Position numbers and translations under genes: made by a program. This document shows positions 7,153-14,352 of a stretch of 25,426 nucleotides of DNA, piece after piece. The notes beneath the pieces were generated by a model. That model worked only from the letters and a program-made list of their open reading frames with translations. It had not been told where the DNA came from and searched no databases. Source of the DNA: Lachnospiraceae bacterium (GTDB taxonomy: Bacteria > Bacillota_A > Clostridia > Lachnospirales > Lachnospiraceae); assembly GCA_009774465.1 (NCBI GenBank), contig VSNT01000048.1:1-25426 (forward strand). Direction: 5' to 3'. Every line of letters starts with the position of its first letter. Positions within the stretch are counted from its first letter, which is position 1.

Positions 7153-7250
7153 GTGCAGATTTACAAAAGGCCGGACTAATCATTGAAAGTTTAGTGCTGC
7201 ATAGTCGGCAAAGAATGGATATTATTTGAAAGTTTAAGGAGGATATGGGG

Positions 7251-7742
7251 ATGTTTGAGCGGAGGGATAAGGTTAATTATTATCTGGATCTGGCGGAAAC
7301 GGTGTCCAAGCGCAGTACCTGCATCAGAAGAAAGTATGGCGCGGTTATCGTGAAAAATGACGAGGTGATTGCCACCGGTTATGTGGGGGCTCCCAGGGGG
7401 CGGAAGAATTGTACGGACACGGGGACATGTATCCGGCAGGAGATGCAAATTCCAAGGGGGGAGCGGTATGAGCTTTGCCGCAGCGTACATGCGGAAATGA
7501 ACGCCATTATCAGCGCACCCAGGGATAAGATGATAGGAAGCGACATGTATCTGGCAGGAGTGGATGCACAGACAGGGGAATATATTCCCAATTCAAACAG
7601 CTGTTCCATGTGTAAGCGGGTGATCATCAATGCGGGAATTGAGCGGGTTTATATCAGGGATGATGCAGACGAGTATCGCATGATTAATGTGCAGGACTGG
7701 ATTGATCATGATGAATCCCTGGATGGAGTCAGAGGATATTAA
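7251..7742 (+). CDS. dCMP deaminase family protein (zinc cytidine deaminase fold)
   Basis: A 163-aa zinc hydrolase that should convert dCMP to dUMP. The zinc site is CRSVHAEMNA (H80, E82) with SCSMCK (C118, C121), a variant of the usual PCxxC in which Pro is Ser. AVIVKNDEVIATGYVGAPRG (31-50) is the typical substrate-side segment, and NCTDTGTC (53-60) adds cysteines and a histidine-poor insertion typical of dCMP deaminases over cytidine deaminases. The ATG at 7251 is chosen over 7245 because AAGGAGG (7236-7242) is 8 nt from the former and only 2 from the latter. It sits six nt before the vWA gene, possibly as the first gene of that operon. Confidence 0.9.
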   Translation: MFERRDKVNYYLDLAETVSKRSTCIRRKYGAVIVKNDEVIATGYVGAPRGRKNCTDTGTCIRQEMQIPRGERYELCRSVHAEMNAIISAPRDKMIGSDMYLAGVDAQTGEYIPNSNSCSMCKRVIINAGIERVYIRDDADEYRMINVQDWIDHDESLDGVRGY

Positions 7743-7748
7743 GTTATT

Positions 7749-9032
7749 ATGGATGAATTGTATGAAAAAGCAAAGCCTCTTGGGGCAAAGGTGATGAGCT
7801 ATGCCAGAGACAGTATACTGGTGAATATGCGTTTTCTGGATGTGGTATTGTCAGCCCTTGTGCCGGAGCCGCAAAAGGGACTTTCAGGATTTGCGTCAGA
7901 TGGTATGAAGATTTATTATGATCCGGTTTTTCTCCTGAAAAAATGTAAGGAAGAACCGGCATTTGGGGTACGGGCGTATCTGCATATTTTATTTCATCTG
8001 ATTTTTTATCACAGTTTTCGGTATGATAAGATGGATAGGAAGGCATGGAGTCTTTCGGCAGACATTGCAGTGGAGGCGGCAATTTTAGAGCTTGACGTGC
8101 CGGGAATGTCTTTACAGAAAGATGAAAAAGTAAAAAGAAAGCTTTTGGGGATGAAAGGGGAGATCAGTGCGTTTACCGCCGAAAAAATATACAGGTATCT
8201 GAAAAATTTCCAGGTTGGCGGCGGAGAGCGGGAAGAACTTTCAAGCCTCTTTTTTATGGATATTCATAAATATTGGGAGCAGGGGGAGGAACTTTTTGTT
8301 ACAAATGAGCAGTGGAAGAAATTAAGCGAGAGGGTAAAAGCGGATTTAAAGTCATTTTCTGCAGGCAGAAGTAAATCGGAAAGTATGGAAAAGAGTCTTT
8401 TGGAGGCAGCAAAGGATCGGTATAATTACAAAGAACTGCTCCGGAAATTTACAGTGATGAATGAGGATATGCAGGTCAATGATGATGAGTTTGACTACAT
8501 TTATTATACCTATGGCCTTGAAAGGTATGGGAATATGCCGCTGGTGGAGCCTTTGGAATATAAGGACAGCAAAAAGGTCAGGGAATTTGTAATTGCCATA
8601 GACACTTCCGCTTCCTGCAGGGGACCTTTGGTTAAGTCTTTTCTTCAAAAAACTTATGCATTGCTTAGTGGAGAAGATAATTTTTTCCGAAAAATGAATG
8701 TGCATATTATTCAGTGCGATCATCAGGTGCAGCAGGATACGAAAATTACATGCAAAGAAGACCTGGACTTTTTTTTAAGCAATGAAAAGCTGACCGGTTT
8801 TGGCTCTACGGATTTCAGGCCAGTGTTTTCTTATGTGGAAGAACTCTCAGAGAAGGGTGAGTTTGAAAATTTAAAAGGTCTTTTATATTTTACTGATGGC
8901 TATGGGGTGTATCCGGAAAAGATGCCGCCTTACCAGGTGATGTTTGTATTTCTGGATAATGGGGACGAGGGGCCCCAGGTACCGCCCTGGGCGGTTAAGG
9001 TGCTGCTGGATTATGAGGAGATAGAAGAATAG
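7749..9032 (+). CDS. Metallopeptidase-like (DUF2201) / vWA domain protein, MoxR partner
   Basis: A 427-aa protein with the two-part layout of DUF2201 proteins. The N-terminal half (1-160) resembles a metallopeptidase: the helix YLHILFHLIFYH (78-88) has H79 and H83 but the HExxH glutamate position is Ile80, and SADIAVEAAI (103-112) follows as the third-ligand segment. The C-terminal half (about 278-427) is a von Willebrand A-like domain with the MIDAS motif DTSAS (D285-S289), T354 in GFGSTDF and D383 in FTDGYG. It begins 6 nt after the dCMP deaminase stop; the only ribosome-binding-like run (AGAGG) is in the end of that gene. The next gene is a MoxR ATPase, the usual partner. Such pairs act as chaperone or conflict-type complexes; the target is unknown. 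Peptidase activity is doubtful without the Glu. Confidence 0.88.
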   Translation: MDELYEKAKPLGAKVMSYARDSILVNMRFLDVVLSALVPEPQKGLSGFASDGMKIYYDPVFLLKKCKEEPAFGVRAYLHILFHLIFYHSFRYDKMDRKAWSLSADIAVEAAILELDVPGMSLQKDEKVKRKLLGMKGEISAFTAEKIYRYLKNFQVGGGEREELSSLFFMDIHKYWEQGEELFVTNEQWKKLSERVKADLKSFSAGRSKSESMEKSLLEAAKDRYNYKELLRKFTVMNEDMQVNDDEFDYIYYTYGLERYGNMPLVEPLEYKDSKKVREFVIAIDTSASCRGPLVKSFLQKTYALLSGEDNFFRKMNVHIIQCDHQVQQDTKITCKEDLDFFLSNEKLTGFGSTDFRPVFSYVEELSEKGEFENLKGLLYFTDGYGVYPEKMPPYQVMFVFLDNGDEGPQVPPWAVKVLLDYEEIEE

Positions 9033-9054
9033 GAAAGAAAGGCATGGTTTTACA

Positions 9055-10590
9055 ATGAACATAAAGCAGGCAAAAGATTATATTGAAAATACGGTGCGTC
9101 TTTATTTAAAAAGAGATGAATTTGGTGAATACAGAATACCGGTGGTGCGTCAGCGTCCGGTTTTTCTTTTAGGAGCGCCGGGGATTGGAAAAACTGCAAT
9201 TATGGAGCAGATTGCCCAGGAACTTGGCATTGCGCTGGTATCCTATTCCATGACGCATCATACCAGACAGTCGGCGCTGGGACTTCCCTTTATTGCAGGC
9301 AGAAGCTATCAGGATATGGAATTTCAGGTGTCAGAGTATACCATGAGCGAAATCATTGCTTCTATCTATGAGGTGATGGAGCATAGCGGTATTTCAGAAG
9401 GAATTCTTTTTCTGGACGAGATTAATTGTGTGTCGGAAACACTGGCTCCGTCTATGCTGCAGTTTTTGCAATATAAAGTATTTGGACGTCATAAGGTGCC
9501 TGAAGGATGGGTGATTGTGACTGCCGGGAATCCGCCGGAATACAATAAGTCAGTCAGGGAATTTGACGTGGTGACGATGGACCGTCTTAAGATTCTTGAG
9601 GTGGAGCCGGACTACAAGGCATGGAAGGAATATGCCCAGCAGAAAGGGCTTCATGCGGCGGTTTTAAATTTTCTGGAACTGAAAAAGGACTATTTTTACC
9701 GGATAGAGACAACTGTAAATGGCAGAAGCTATGTGACAGCCAGAGGCTGGGAAGACTTGTCTGAAATTCTTTCTTTGTATGAAGAAGAGAAAATGAAGGT
9801 GGATGAAACACTGGTGGAGCAGTATCTGCGTAATGAGCGTGTGGTCAAAGAGTTTACCGCATATTATGATCTGTTTAATAAGTATAAAAAAGAATACCAG
9901 ACAGAAGAGATTTTAGCCGGAACTTCTAATGAGCAGACGCTTGAGCGGGCAAGGGTGGCCGCCTTTGACGAGCGGTTATCGCTGCTTGGCATGTTGATTG
10001 ACAAGGTAATGAGTGAAACCAGAGAAGATATGGAAATCAGTGATTATCTGGTGGAGCTTTCTAAAAATTTAAAAGCAGTGAAAGCCGCCATAGAAAAAAG
10101 TGCAGGTATTGAAAAGGAAGGACAGTTGTCCGTAGATAAAATGCTGGAAAATCAGATGCAGGGCAGAAAAAAACAGATGGAGCTTTCCCTGATGGCAGGA
10201 AGCCTTTCAGAGGCGGACAAAAGAAAAGGCAGACGCATCATCCGTTTTCTGGAGGAGGAAAAAAAGCAGCTTCTTATGGCAGGAATCACAGATGGAAAAG
10301 AAGCCTTTGCTTACCTTAAAAAGGACTTTGATCTTGCGGCGGCAGAGTTGAAAAAGAGGACTTCCAAAACAAAACAGCGGCTTGAAAATTTATTTGCTTT
10401 TGTGCAGGGAGCCTTTGCAGAAGGAAATGAAATGTTGATTCTGGTGACAGAGCTTACAGTCAACAATGACAGTGCAAGGTTTATTGGGCAGTTTGGGTGT
10501 GAGTCTTACCAAAGGCACAGTAACGAGCTGATGCTGTCCGAGCGGAAGAATAGTTTGCAGGAAGAGATTGCAGCGCTTGAGCTTGAGTAG
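9055..10590 (+). CDS. MoxR-type AAA+ ATPase
   Basis: This 511-aa protein has Walker A GAPGIGKT at 40-47, Walker B ILFLDE ending at D121-E122, sensor-1 N159 in VTAGNPPEYN, and arginine R177 in VVTMDRLKILEV as a likely finger or sensor. This set with the AGNPPEYN form is typical of MoxR ATPases, which remodel or insert metal into partner proteins together with vWA proteins. The region after residue 260 is long and charged (Lys/Glu-rich, coiled-coil-like) and not conserved in short MoxR proteins, so it may hold partner contacts. It follows the vWA gene by 22 nt and precedes the LRR gene by 17 nt, all on the same strand, supporting one functional complex. Cytoplasmic. The substrate is not visible. 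Confidence 0.92.
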   Translation: MNIKQAKDYIENTVRLYLKRDEFGEYRIPVVRQRPVFLLGAPGIGKTAIMEQIAQELGIALVSYSMTHHTRQSALGLPFIAGRSYQDMEFQVSEYTMSEIIASIYEVMEHSGISEGILFLDEINCVSETLAPSMLQFLQYKVFGRHKVPEGWVIVTAGNPPEYNKSVREFDVVTMDRLKILEVEPDYKAWKEYAQQKGLHAAVLNFLELKKDYFYRIETTVNGRSYVTARGWEDLSEILSLYEEEKMKVDETLVEQYLRNERVVKEFTAYYDLFNKYKKEYQTEEILAGTSNEQTLERARVAAFDERLSLLGMLIDKVMSETREDMEISDYLVELSKNLKAVKAAIEKSAGIEKEGQLSVDKMLENQMQGRKKQMELSLMAGSLSEADKRKGRRIIRFLEEEKKQLLMAGITDGKEAFAYLKKDFDLAAAELKKRTSKTKQRLENLFAFVQGAFAEGNEMLILVTELTVNNDSARFIGQFGCESYQRHSNELMLSERKNSLQEEIAALELE

Positions 10591-10607
10591 AAAATGGGGA
10601 AGTGTAG

Positions 10608-11510
10608 ATGAATAAAGAAAAGCAACTGGATATCAAGGGCGGAATCCTGCATTATCAGGTGGCGGAAGATGAGGTTTACATAACACAGGGGCAAGTGACG
10701 GAAAGTCAGGTGGTGATTCCCGACAAAATAGAGGGGCTCCCAGTAACAAAGATTGAGAAAAAGGCTTTTTTAAGCAGCAAACAGCTAAAAGAAATTTTCC
10801 TGCCGAGAGGGCTAAAAGCTATTGAAGACTGGGCATTTGCCTATTGCAGCCAGTTGGAAAGCGTCTGGCTTCCCAAAAGAAGTTTATCTATTGGGAGGGG
10901 AATTTTTAAGGAATGTGAAAAGCTTTTTTCTATCTGTCATTTGGATGATGAGAGTGTAGAGGCAATGCAGGCGGGCAGGCTATTGGGGGCTGTGCCTTTA
11001 AAACTTGAAGCGGACTATCTTTTTGTGCCGGAAAAAGCAGGAGAAGAGGAATGGCTGTTAAGGTTTGATGAAAAGTTAAAAGAATTCCTGGCGGTACCGG
11101 ATGAGGAAGGTTATACGAAGATGGTATACTGCGGAGAAGAGGATATTGTCGCCAATATGGATCTTTATCTGGCGGAGCGGAGGCGTGCCAAAGCAAGGCT
11201 TTGCTTTTTACGTCTGATGAATGACACAGGGCTTTCAGAGGAACTTAGAAAAAATCTGTCTTTTTATTTAGCATCCCACACAAAAGGCTGTGACTCTGAA
11301 GCGGCCTGGGAGGTGGTTTTTAAAGAACATGGAAATGAGCAGGAGTATTACGAAGCCTTTGCAGAGGCAGGTTGCCTGACAGAGGAAAATTATGACAGCA
11401 TTTTAGCCCAAATGAAAGACCAGTATCCGGAAATGAAAGGGTATCTGATGCGCTATAAATCCCAGAATATGGGTGAATCAGATTTTTTTGATCTGTTGTC
11501 ATTAGACTAA
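10608..11510 (+). CDS. BspA-type leucine-rich repeat protein linked to MoxR/vWA
   Basis: A 300-aa protein. Residues about 12-110 contain short LRR_5/BspA repeats (VVIPDKIEGLPVTKIEKKAF; LKEIFLPRGLKAIEDWAFAYC; LESVWLPKRSLSIGRGIFKEC), usually a ligand or protein-binding solenoid. The remainder (110-300) is alpha-helical and acidic without a recognised domain. There is no signal peptide, unlike secreted BspA proteins, so it is cytoplasmic and could act as adaptor or target-recognition subunit for the AAA+/vWA pair (inference). It is the last gene of the operon; its final 9 nt overlap the convergent AraC gene. GGGGAAG precedes the ATG by about 7 nt. Confidence 0.8.
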   Translation: MNKEKQLDIKGGILHYQVAEDEVYITQGQVTESQVVIPDKIEGLPVTKIEKKAFLSSKQLKEIFLPRGLKAIEDWAFAYCSQLESVWLPKRSLSIGRGIFKECEKLFSICHLDDESVEAMQAGRLLGAVPLKLEADYLFVPEKAGEEEWLLRFDEKLKEFLAVPDEEGYTKMVYCGEEDIVANMDLYLAERRRAKARLCFLRLMNDTGLSEELRKNLSFYLASHTKGCDSEAAWEVVFKEHGNEQEYYEAFAEAGCLTEENYDSILAQMKDQYPEMKGYLMRYKSQNMGESDFFDLLSLD

Positions 11511-12368
11511 ACGGGAGGTGCGCAGCTTACCGGGGGTAGTGCCATAGGTTTCCTTAAACAAACGGATGAATACTTTGTAATTGGTGATACCGCTGCGCTC
11601 CATCAACTCATTGATGCTATAGTCAGTGGCAAGGAGCTCCTGATGAAAATGAATCAGGCGGACAGCATTTACATAGGCAAGAAAGGTCTGACCGGTATGT
11701 TTTTTAAACAGGCGGCAGAAATGTTCAGGACTTAAATTAACCAGCTTTGCCGCATCATTTAATGAGATGTCTTCTTTATAATGAGCCTTTACATAGGCAA
11801 TGATTACTTCCATTCTTTCAAAGTTATGATTTTCCCTTTCTTTTACCTGTGGACTGATTCGGCGGGAATGATTTTTGTACAGAAGATAAAGAAATTCATA
11901 TACCACAGATGAAAAGTGAAGCAGGTATCCGTCTTCTTTATTTTTGTAAGTTTCCGCCAGGGCAAGAAGGCAGTGATAGAGTTCAGATTGAGAATCGTTT
12001 CTAGAGCTGGAATTTTTAGAGCTGGAATTTCCGGTAATGGAAGGAAAGTACTCCTGAAACTGAATGAGAGGTACCTGATTTAAAACTCTGGACAAATACT
12101 CGATGGGAATCTGCAAAAGCAGATAATCCGTATCTCCCCAGGTTCTGGTAGAATGCAGTTCTTTGGAGCCTACTACAAGCATATCATTTTCTTTCAGCAT
12201 ATATTTTCGGTCGTTAATATAAACGGCCATTTTTCCCTTTTGTATAAAAATAATTTCAAGATGCCCATGCCAGTGCAGCGGTGAATAGTAATTATTTGAT
12301 TCTGTCAGCATAAAATTAAGCTGCAATCTGGTGTCATCATTTATGATCTCATGTGAATATTTTTCCAT
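11502..12368 (-). CDS. AraC-family transcriptional regulator with cupin sensor domain
   Basis: A 288-aa regulator starting at the ATG at 12368, with AAGGA 6 nt upstream; an in-frame TTG at 12374 abuts the ribosome site and is unlikely. Residues 28-95 form an AraC-type cupin (SPLHWHGHLEIIFIQKGK), the usual sugar-binding domain of regulators of carbohydrate genes. The C-terminal 100 residues carry two helix-turn-helix units: ISLNDAAKLVNLSPEHFCRLFKK (201-223), and YSINELMERSGITNYKVFIRLFK (250-272) followed by GTTPGKLR. The linker (about 113-128) is Ser/Asn-rich, owing to a tandem 15-bp duplication (12002-12031). It is convergent with the LRR gene and divergent from the amidotransferase gene; neither is an obvious carbohydrate target. 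Confidence 0.9.
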   Translation of the reverse strand: MEKYSHEIINDDTRLQLNFMLTESNNYYSPLHWHGHLEIIFIQKGKMAVYINDRKYMLKENDMLVVGSKELHSTRTWGDTDYLLLQIPIEYLSRVLNQVPLIQFQEYFPSITGNSSSKNSSSRNDSQSELYHCLLALAETYKNKEDGYLLHFSSVVYEFLYLLYKNHSRRISPQVKERENHNFERMEVIIAYVKAHYKEDISLNDAAKLVNLSPEHFCRLFKKHTGQTFLAYVNAVRLIHFHQELLATDYSINELMERSGITNYKVFIRLFKETYGTTPGKLRTSRLV

Positions 12369-12425
12369 AATCAATCCTTCATGCAGAGTATTTAAATATC
12401 AAAATCATACAGTAATTATAAATAA

Positions 12426-12455
12426 ATTATATTTAATTTTTATATTTTGTGTCAA
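12426..12455 (-). promoter_or_regulatory. Sigma-A promoter of the AraC regulator
   Basis: Minus strand: TTGACA (12455-12450), an 18-nt spacer, TATAAT (12431-12426). Both boxes are perfect. This gives a leader of about 50 nt before the ATG at 12368. Confidence 0.7.
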
Positions 12456-12532
12456 TATTAACTTAGGGCGCATATAGTACTTTAATAGGTATTTATAGTA
12501 AAAGAGTTTGTGAGATATTTGAGGAGTCTCTG

Positions 12533-13207
12533 ATGAAGCGAATACTGATTGCCGGGGAAAAGGATAAAACGACAAACTATGAAACTGCAATGAGAGGGCT
12601 GGGCGTTTCGGTGTGCACTTCTTTGCATGTGCCTGATATATGCTGTTATGATGGGTTAATATTGCCCGGTGGGGGTGATATTGATCCTAAATTGTTTGGC
12701 CAGCTAAACAGGGGGACGCGTAATTTTGATCCTGCGCTGGATCGGCTGCAGCTTGCCATATTACAGGCTTTTGTATTGGATAAAAAACCCGTACTTGGAA
12801 TTTGTAAGGGGATGCAGCTTATCAATATTTACTTTGGCGGCGATATGATTCAACATTTGGAAACCAGCACCTGCCATGAGTACATGGGAAAAGATCAGGT
12901 TCATGGGACAACTGCCCGAAAAGGTTCTTTTCTGGAAAAGCTGTATGGAAATTGTTTTGTCGTCAACAGCGCTCATCACCAGGGGGTAGACGCTCCAGGA
13001 CGGGGAATAGAATATATTCAGTTTGCAGATGACGGTGTGGTGGAAGGGCTGCAGCATAAGTATCTTCCGGTATTTGGGGTTCAGTGGCATCCTGAGAGGT
13101 TATGCTTTGCCCATGCAAGGAAAGATGCGGTGGATGGAAAGGCATTGCTTTCCTATTTTGCAGGAGGCTCAAAATTGTATAAGCAGATCAGCAATCCTGA
13201 CACTTAA
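12533..13207 (+). CDS. Class I glutamine amidotransferase, peptidase C26 / gamma-glutamyl-GABA hydrolase type
   Basis: A 224-aa glutaminase-fold hydrolase. The oxyanion region is LILPGGGDIDPKLFG (42-56), the nucleophile elbow is GICKGMQ with C91, and the catalytic partners are H186 and E188 in GVQWHPERL. VVNSAHHQGVD (143-153) is the typical PuuD-type substrate loop. These enzymes cleave gamma-glutamyl amides such as gamma-glutamyl-GABA; the natural substrate here is unknown. GAGGAG precedes the ATG at 12533. The last 39 bp overlap the remains of a convergent Uma2 gene, and the C-terminal tail (SKLYKQISNPDT) may be altered by that junction. There is no synthetase partner. Confidence 0.88.
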   Translation: MKRILIAGEKDKTTNYETAMRGLGVSVCTSLHVPDICCYDGLILPGGGDIDPKLFGQLNRGTRNFDPALDRLQLAILQAFVLDKKPVLGICKGMQLINIYFGGDMIQHLETSTCHEYMGKDQVHGTTARKGSFLEKLYGNCFVVNSAHHQGVDAPGRGIEYIQFADDGVVEGLQHKYLPVFGVQWHPERLCFAHARKDAVDGKALLSYFAGGSKLYKQISNPDT

Positions 13208-13573
13208 ATCCTTATAAATAGATGCAGGAATAAGGTCATTAAAATTATACTGGTTTGTTTTTGTGTTGTGCTCAAGGTCATAGACCATGACGGAATTTTT
13301 CATGGGGTTTGTGATCCAGTATTCACGTACACCGGCGGTTCGGTATTTAAAAAGCTTTATGCCATAATCCAGGGTGCTGGTGCAGGGTAAACCTCGCATT
13401 CCCCTCCTTTAGACTTAATGTACTGGCCAATAGTCTGTGTCAGTTCAGATATCAGCTTTTGGTGTATTCTGGCAGGCGGCGCTGTATTATAAATTTGCCC
13501 GTCAATCAGTTCTGCCCTATGCCCTTCCGGGAGGGAATAGATATCATCAATTATAACAGTAATAAATTTTCAT
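13169..13573 (-). pseudogene. Decayed Uma2-family (DUF820) PD-(D/E)XK nuclease gene with internal deletion and frameshift
   Basis: Two parts of a Uma2 protein are visible on the minus strand. Upstream, from about 13545, the reading gives IDDIYSLPEGHRAELIDG, then a TAPPARIHQKLISELTQTIGQYI segment ending EVYPAP. Downstream, in another frame, it gives STLDYGIKLFKYRTAGVREYW and a normal C-terminus ending at 13169. The central stretch with the catalytic acidic residues (around VEPDI and WIIEIVSPS in relatives) is missing and the frames differ at the join, where GCACCAGCACC suggests deletion between short repeats. The upstream frame also has no good start: a TGA precedes it, and an ATG at 13573 is in a different frame. 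The surviving 76-aa piece should not be functional. Uma2 genes often occur as multiple copies in Firmicutes and cyanobacteria. Confidence 0.8.
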
Positions 13574-13644
13574 GGCGGAGAATGGAAGAAATTTCATTTA
13601 TCGATTATAATGAATCTTATCAGAAAATATTGGGAGAAATACTT

Positions 13645-14352
13645 ATGATTCGGATTGCAATTGTAGAAGATGAAGCGGCCTATGCCCAGCAGTTAAAAGA
13701 ATTTTTACATCAATACGAAAAGGAAAAGGGAGAAGCTTTTGAGATTACCCACTTTTCTGACGGAGATGGCATCGTACACAATTATAAGCCAAAGTACGAT
13801 ATTATTTTAATGGATATACAGATGAAGTTTATGGACGGAATGTCTGCGGCGGAGGAGATCAGAAAGGTGGACAACCAGGTGATCATTATTTTCATCACAA
13901 ATATGCGTCAGTATGCCATTCGGGGGTATGCGGTGGATGCACTGGATTATGTGGTGAAGCCGATTTCCTATTTTGCATTTTCGGAGCGGTTAAATAAAGC
14001 AGTGGAGCGAATCAGCCGCCGGGTACATCGCAACATTCTGCTTAATATAAAGGGTGGAGTGCTGCGGCTTTCTGTGGAAGATATTTGTTATGTGGAAAGT
14101 CAGGGACATACGCTGGTTTATCATACGGTAAATGGAGATTATGAAGCCTCCGGTACCATGAAGGAAGCAGAGGAAAATTTTGGGGAATATCATTTTTGCC
14201 GCGGAAATAAAGGATATCTGGTTAACTTGGCCCATGTGGATGGAATGCAGGATGGGTGTGCTATCGTCAGAGGGGAAAAGCTGCTTTTAAGCAGGGGCAG
14301 GAAAAATGCGTTTATGGAAGCATTGACGAATTACTGGAGCGGGGTGAAGTGA
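13645..14352 (+). CDS. LytTR-family response regulator (AgrA-like)
   Basis: A 235-aa regulator from the ATG at 13645 (MIRIAIVEDE), chosen because it begins the receiver domain and GGGAGAA is 6 nt upstream; the longer in-frame start would add 62 residues unrelated to the family. The receiver (1-120) has the acidic pair E8/D9, phospho-acceptor D57 in ILMDIQM, T85 and K105 in YVVKPI. The LytTR DNA-binding domain (about 128-232) shows LSVEDICYVESQGHTLVYHT and FCRGNKGYLVNLAHV. LytTR proteins bind two direct repeats with about 12 bp between them. The histidine kinase gene overlaps the stop by 1 nt. A matching double site lies upstream of the GH3 operon (16790-16819). Confidence 0.93.
   Translation: MIRIAIVEDEAAYAQQLKEFLHQYEKEKGEAFEITHFSDGDGIVHNYKPKYDIILMDIQMKFMDGMSAAEEIRKVDNQVIIIFITNMRQYAIRGYAVDALDYVVKPISYFAFSERLNKAVERISRRVHRNILLNIKGGVLRLSVEDICYVESQGHTLVYHTVNGDYEASGTMKEAEENFGEYHFCRGNKGYLVNLAHVDGMQDGCAIVRGEKLLLSRGRKNAFMEALTNYWSGVK

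Noticed and set aside
6903..7229. 108-aa plus ORF spanning the palindrome
   Set aside because: Overlaps the MraY-like 3' end and consists of palindrome translation; no domain or ribosome site.
13459..13644. N-terminal extension of the response regulator
   Set aside because: Runs opposite the Uma2 remnant, has no family similarity, and a better start with GGGAGAA exists at 13645.
14256..14351. Upstream extension of the histidine kinase
   Set aside because: It lies inside the regulator gene in another frame; the TGATG overlap gives a clear coupled start at 14352.
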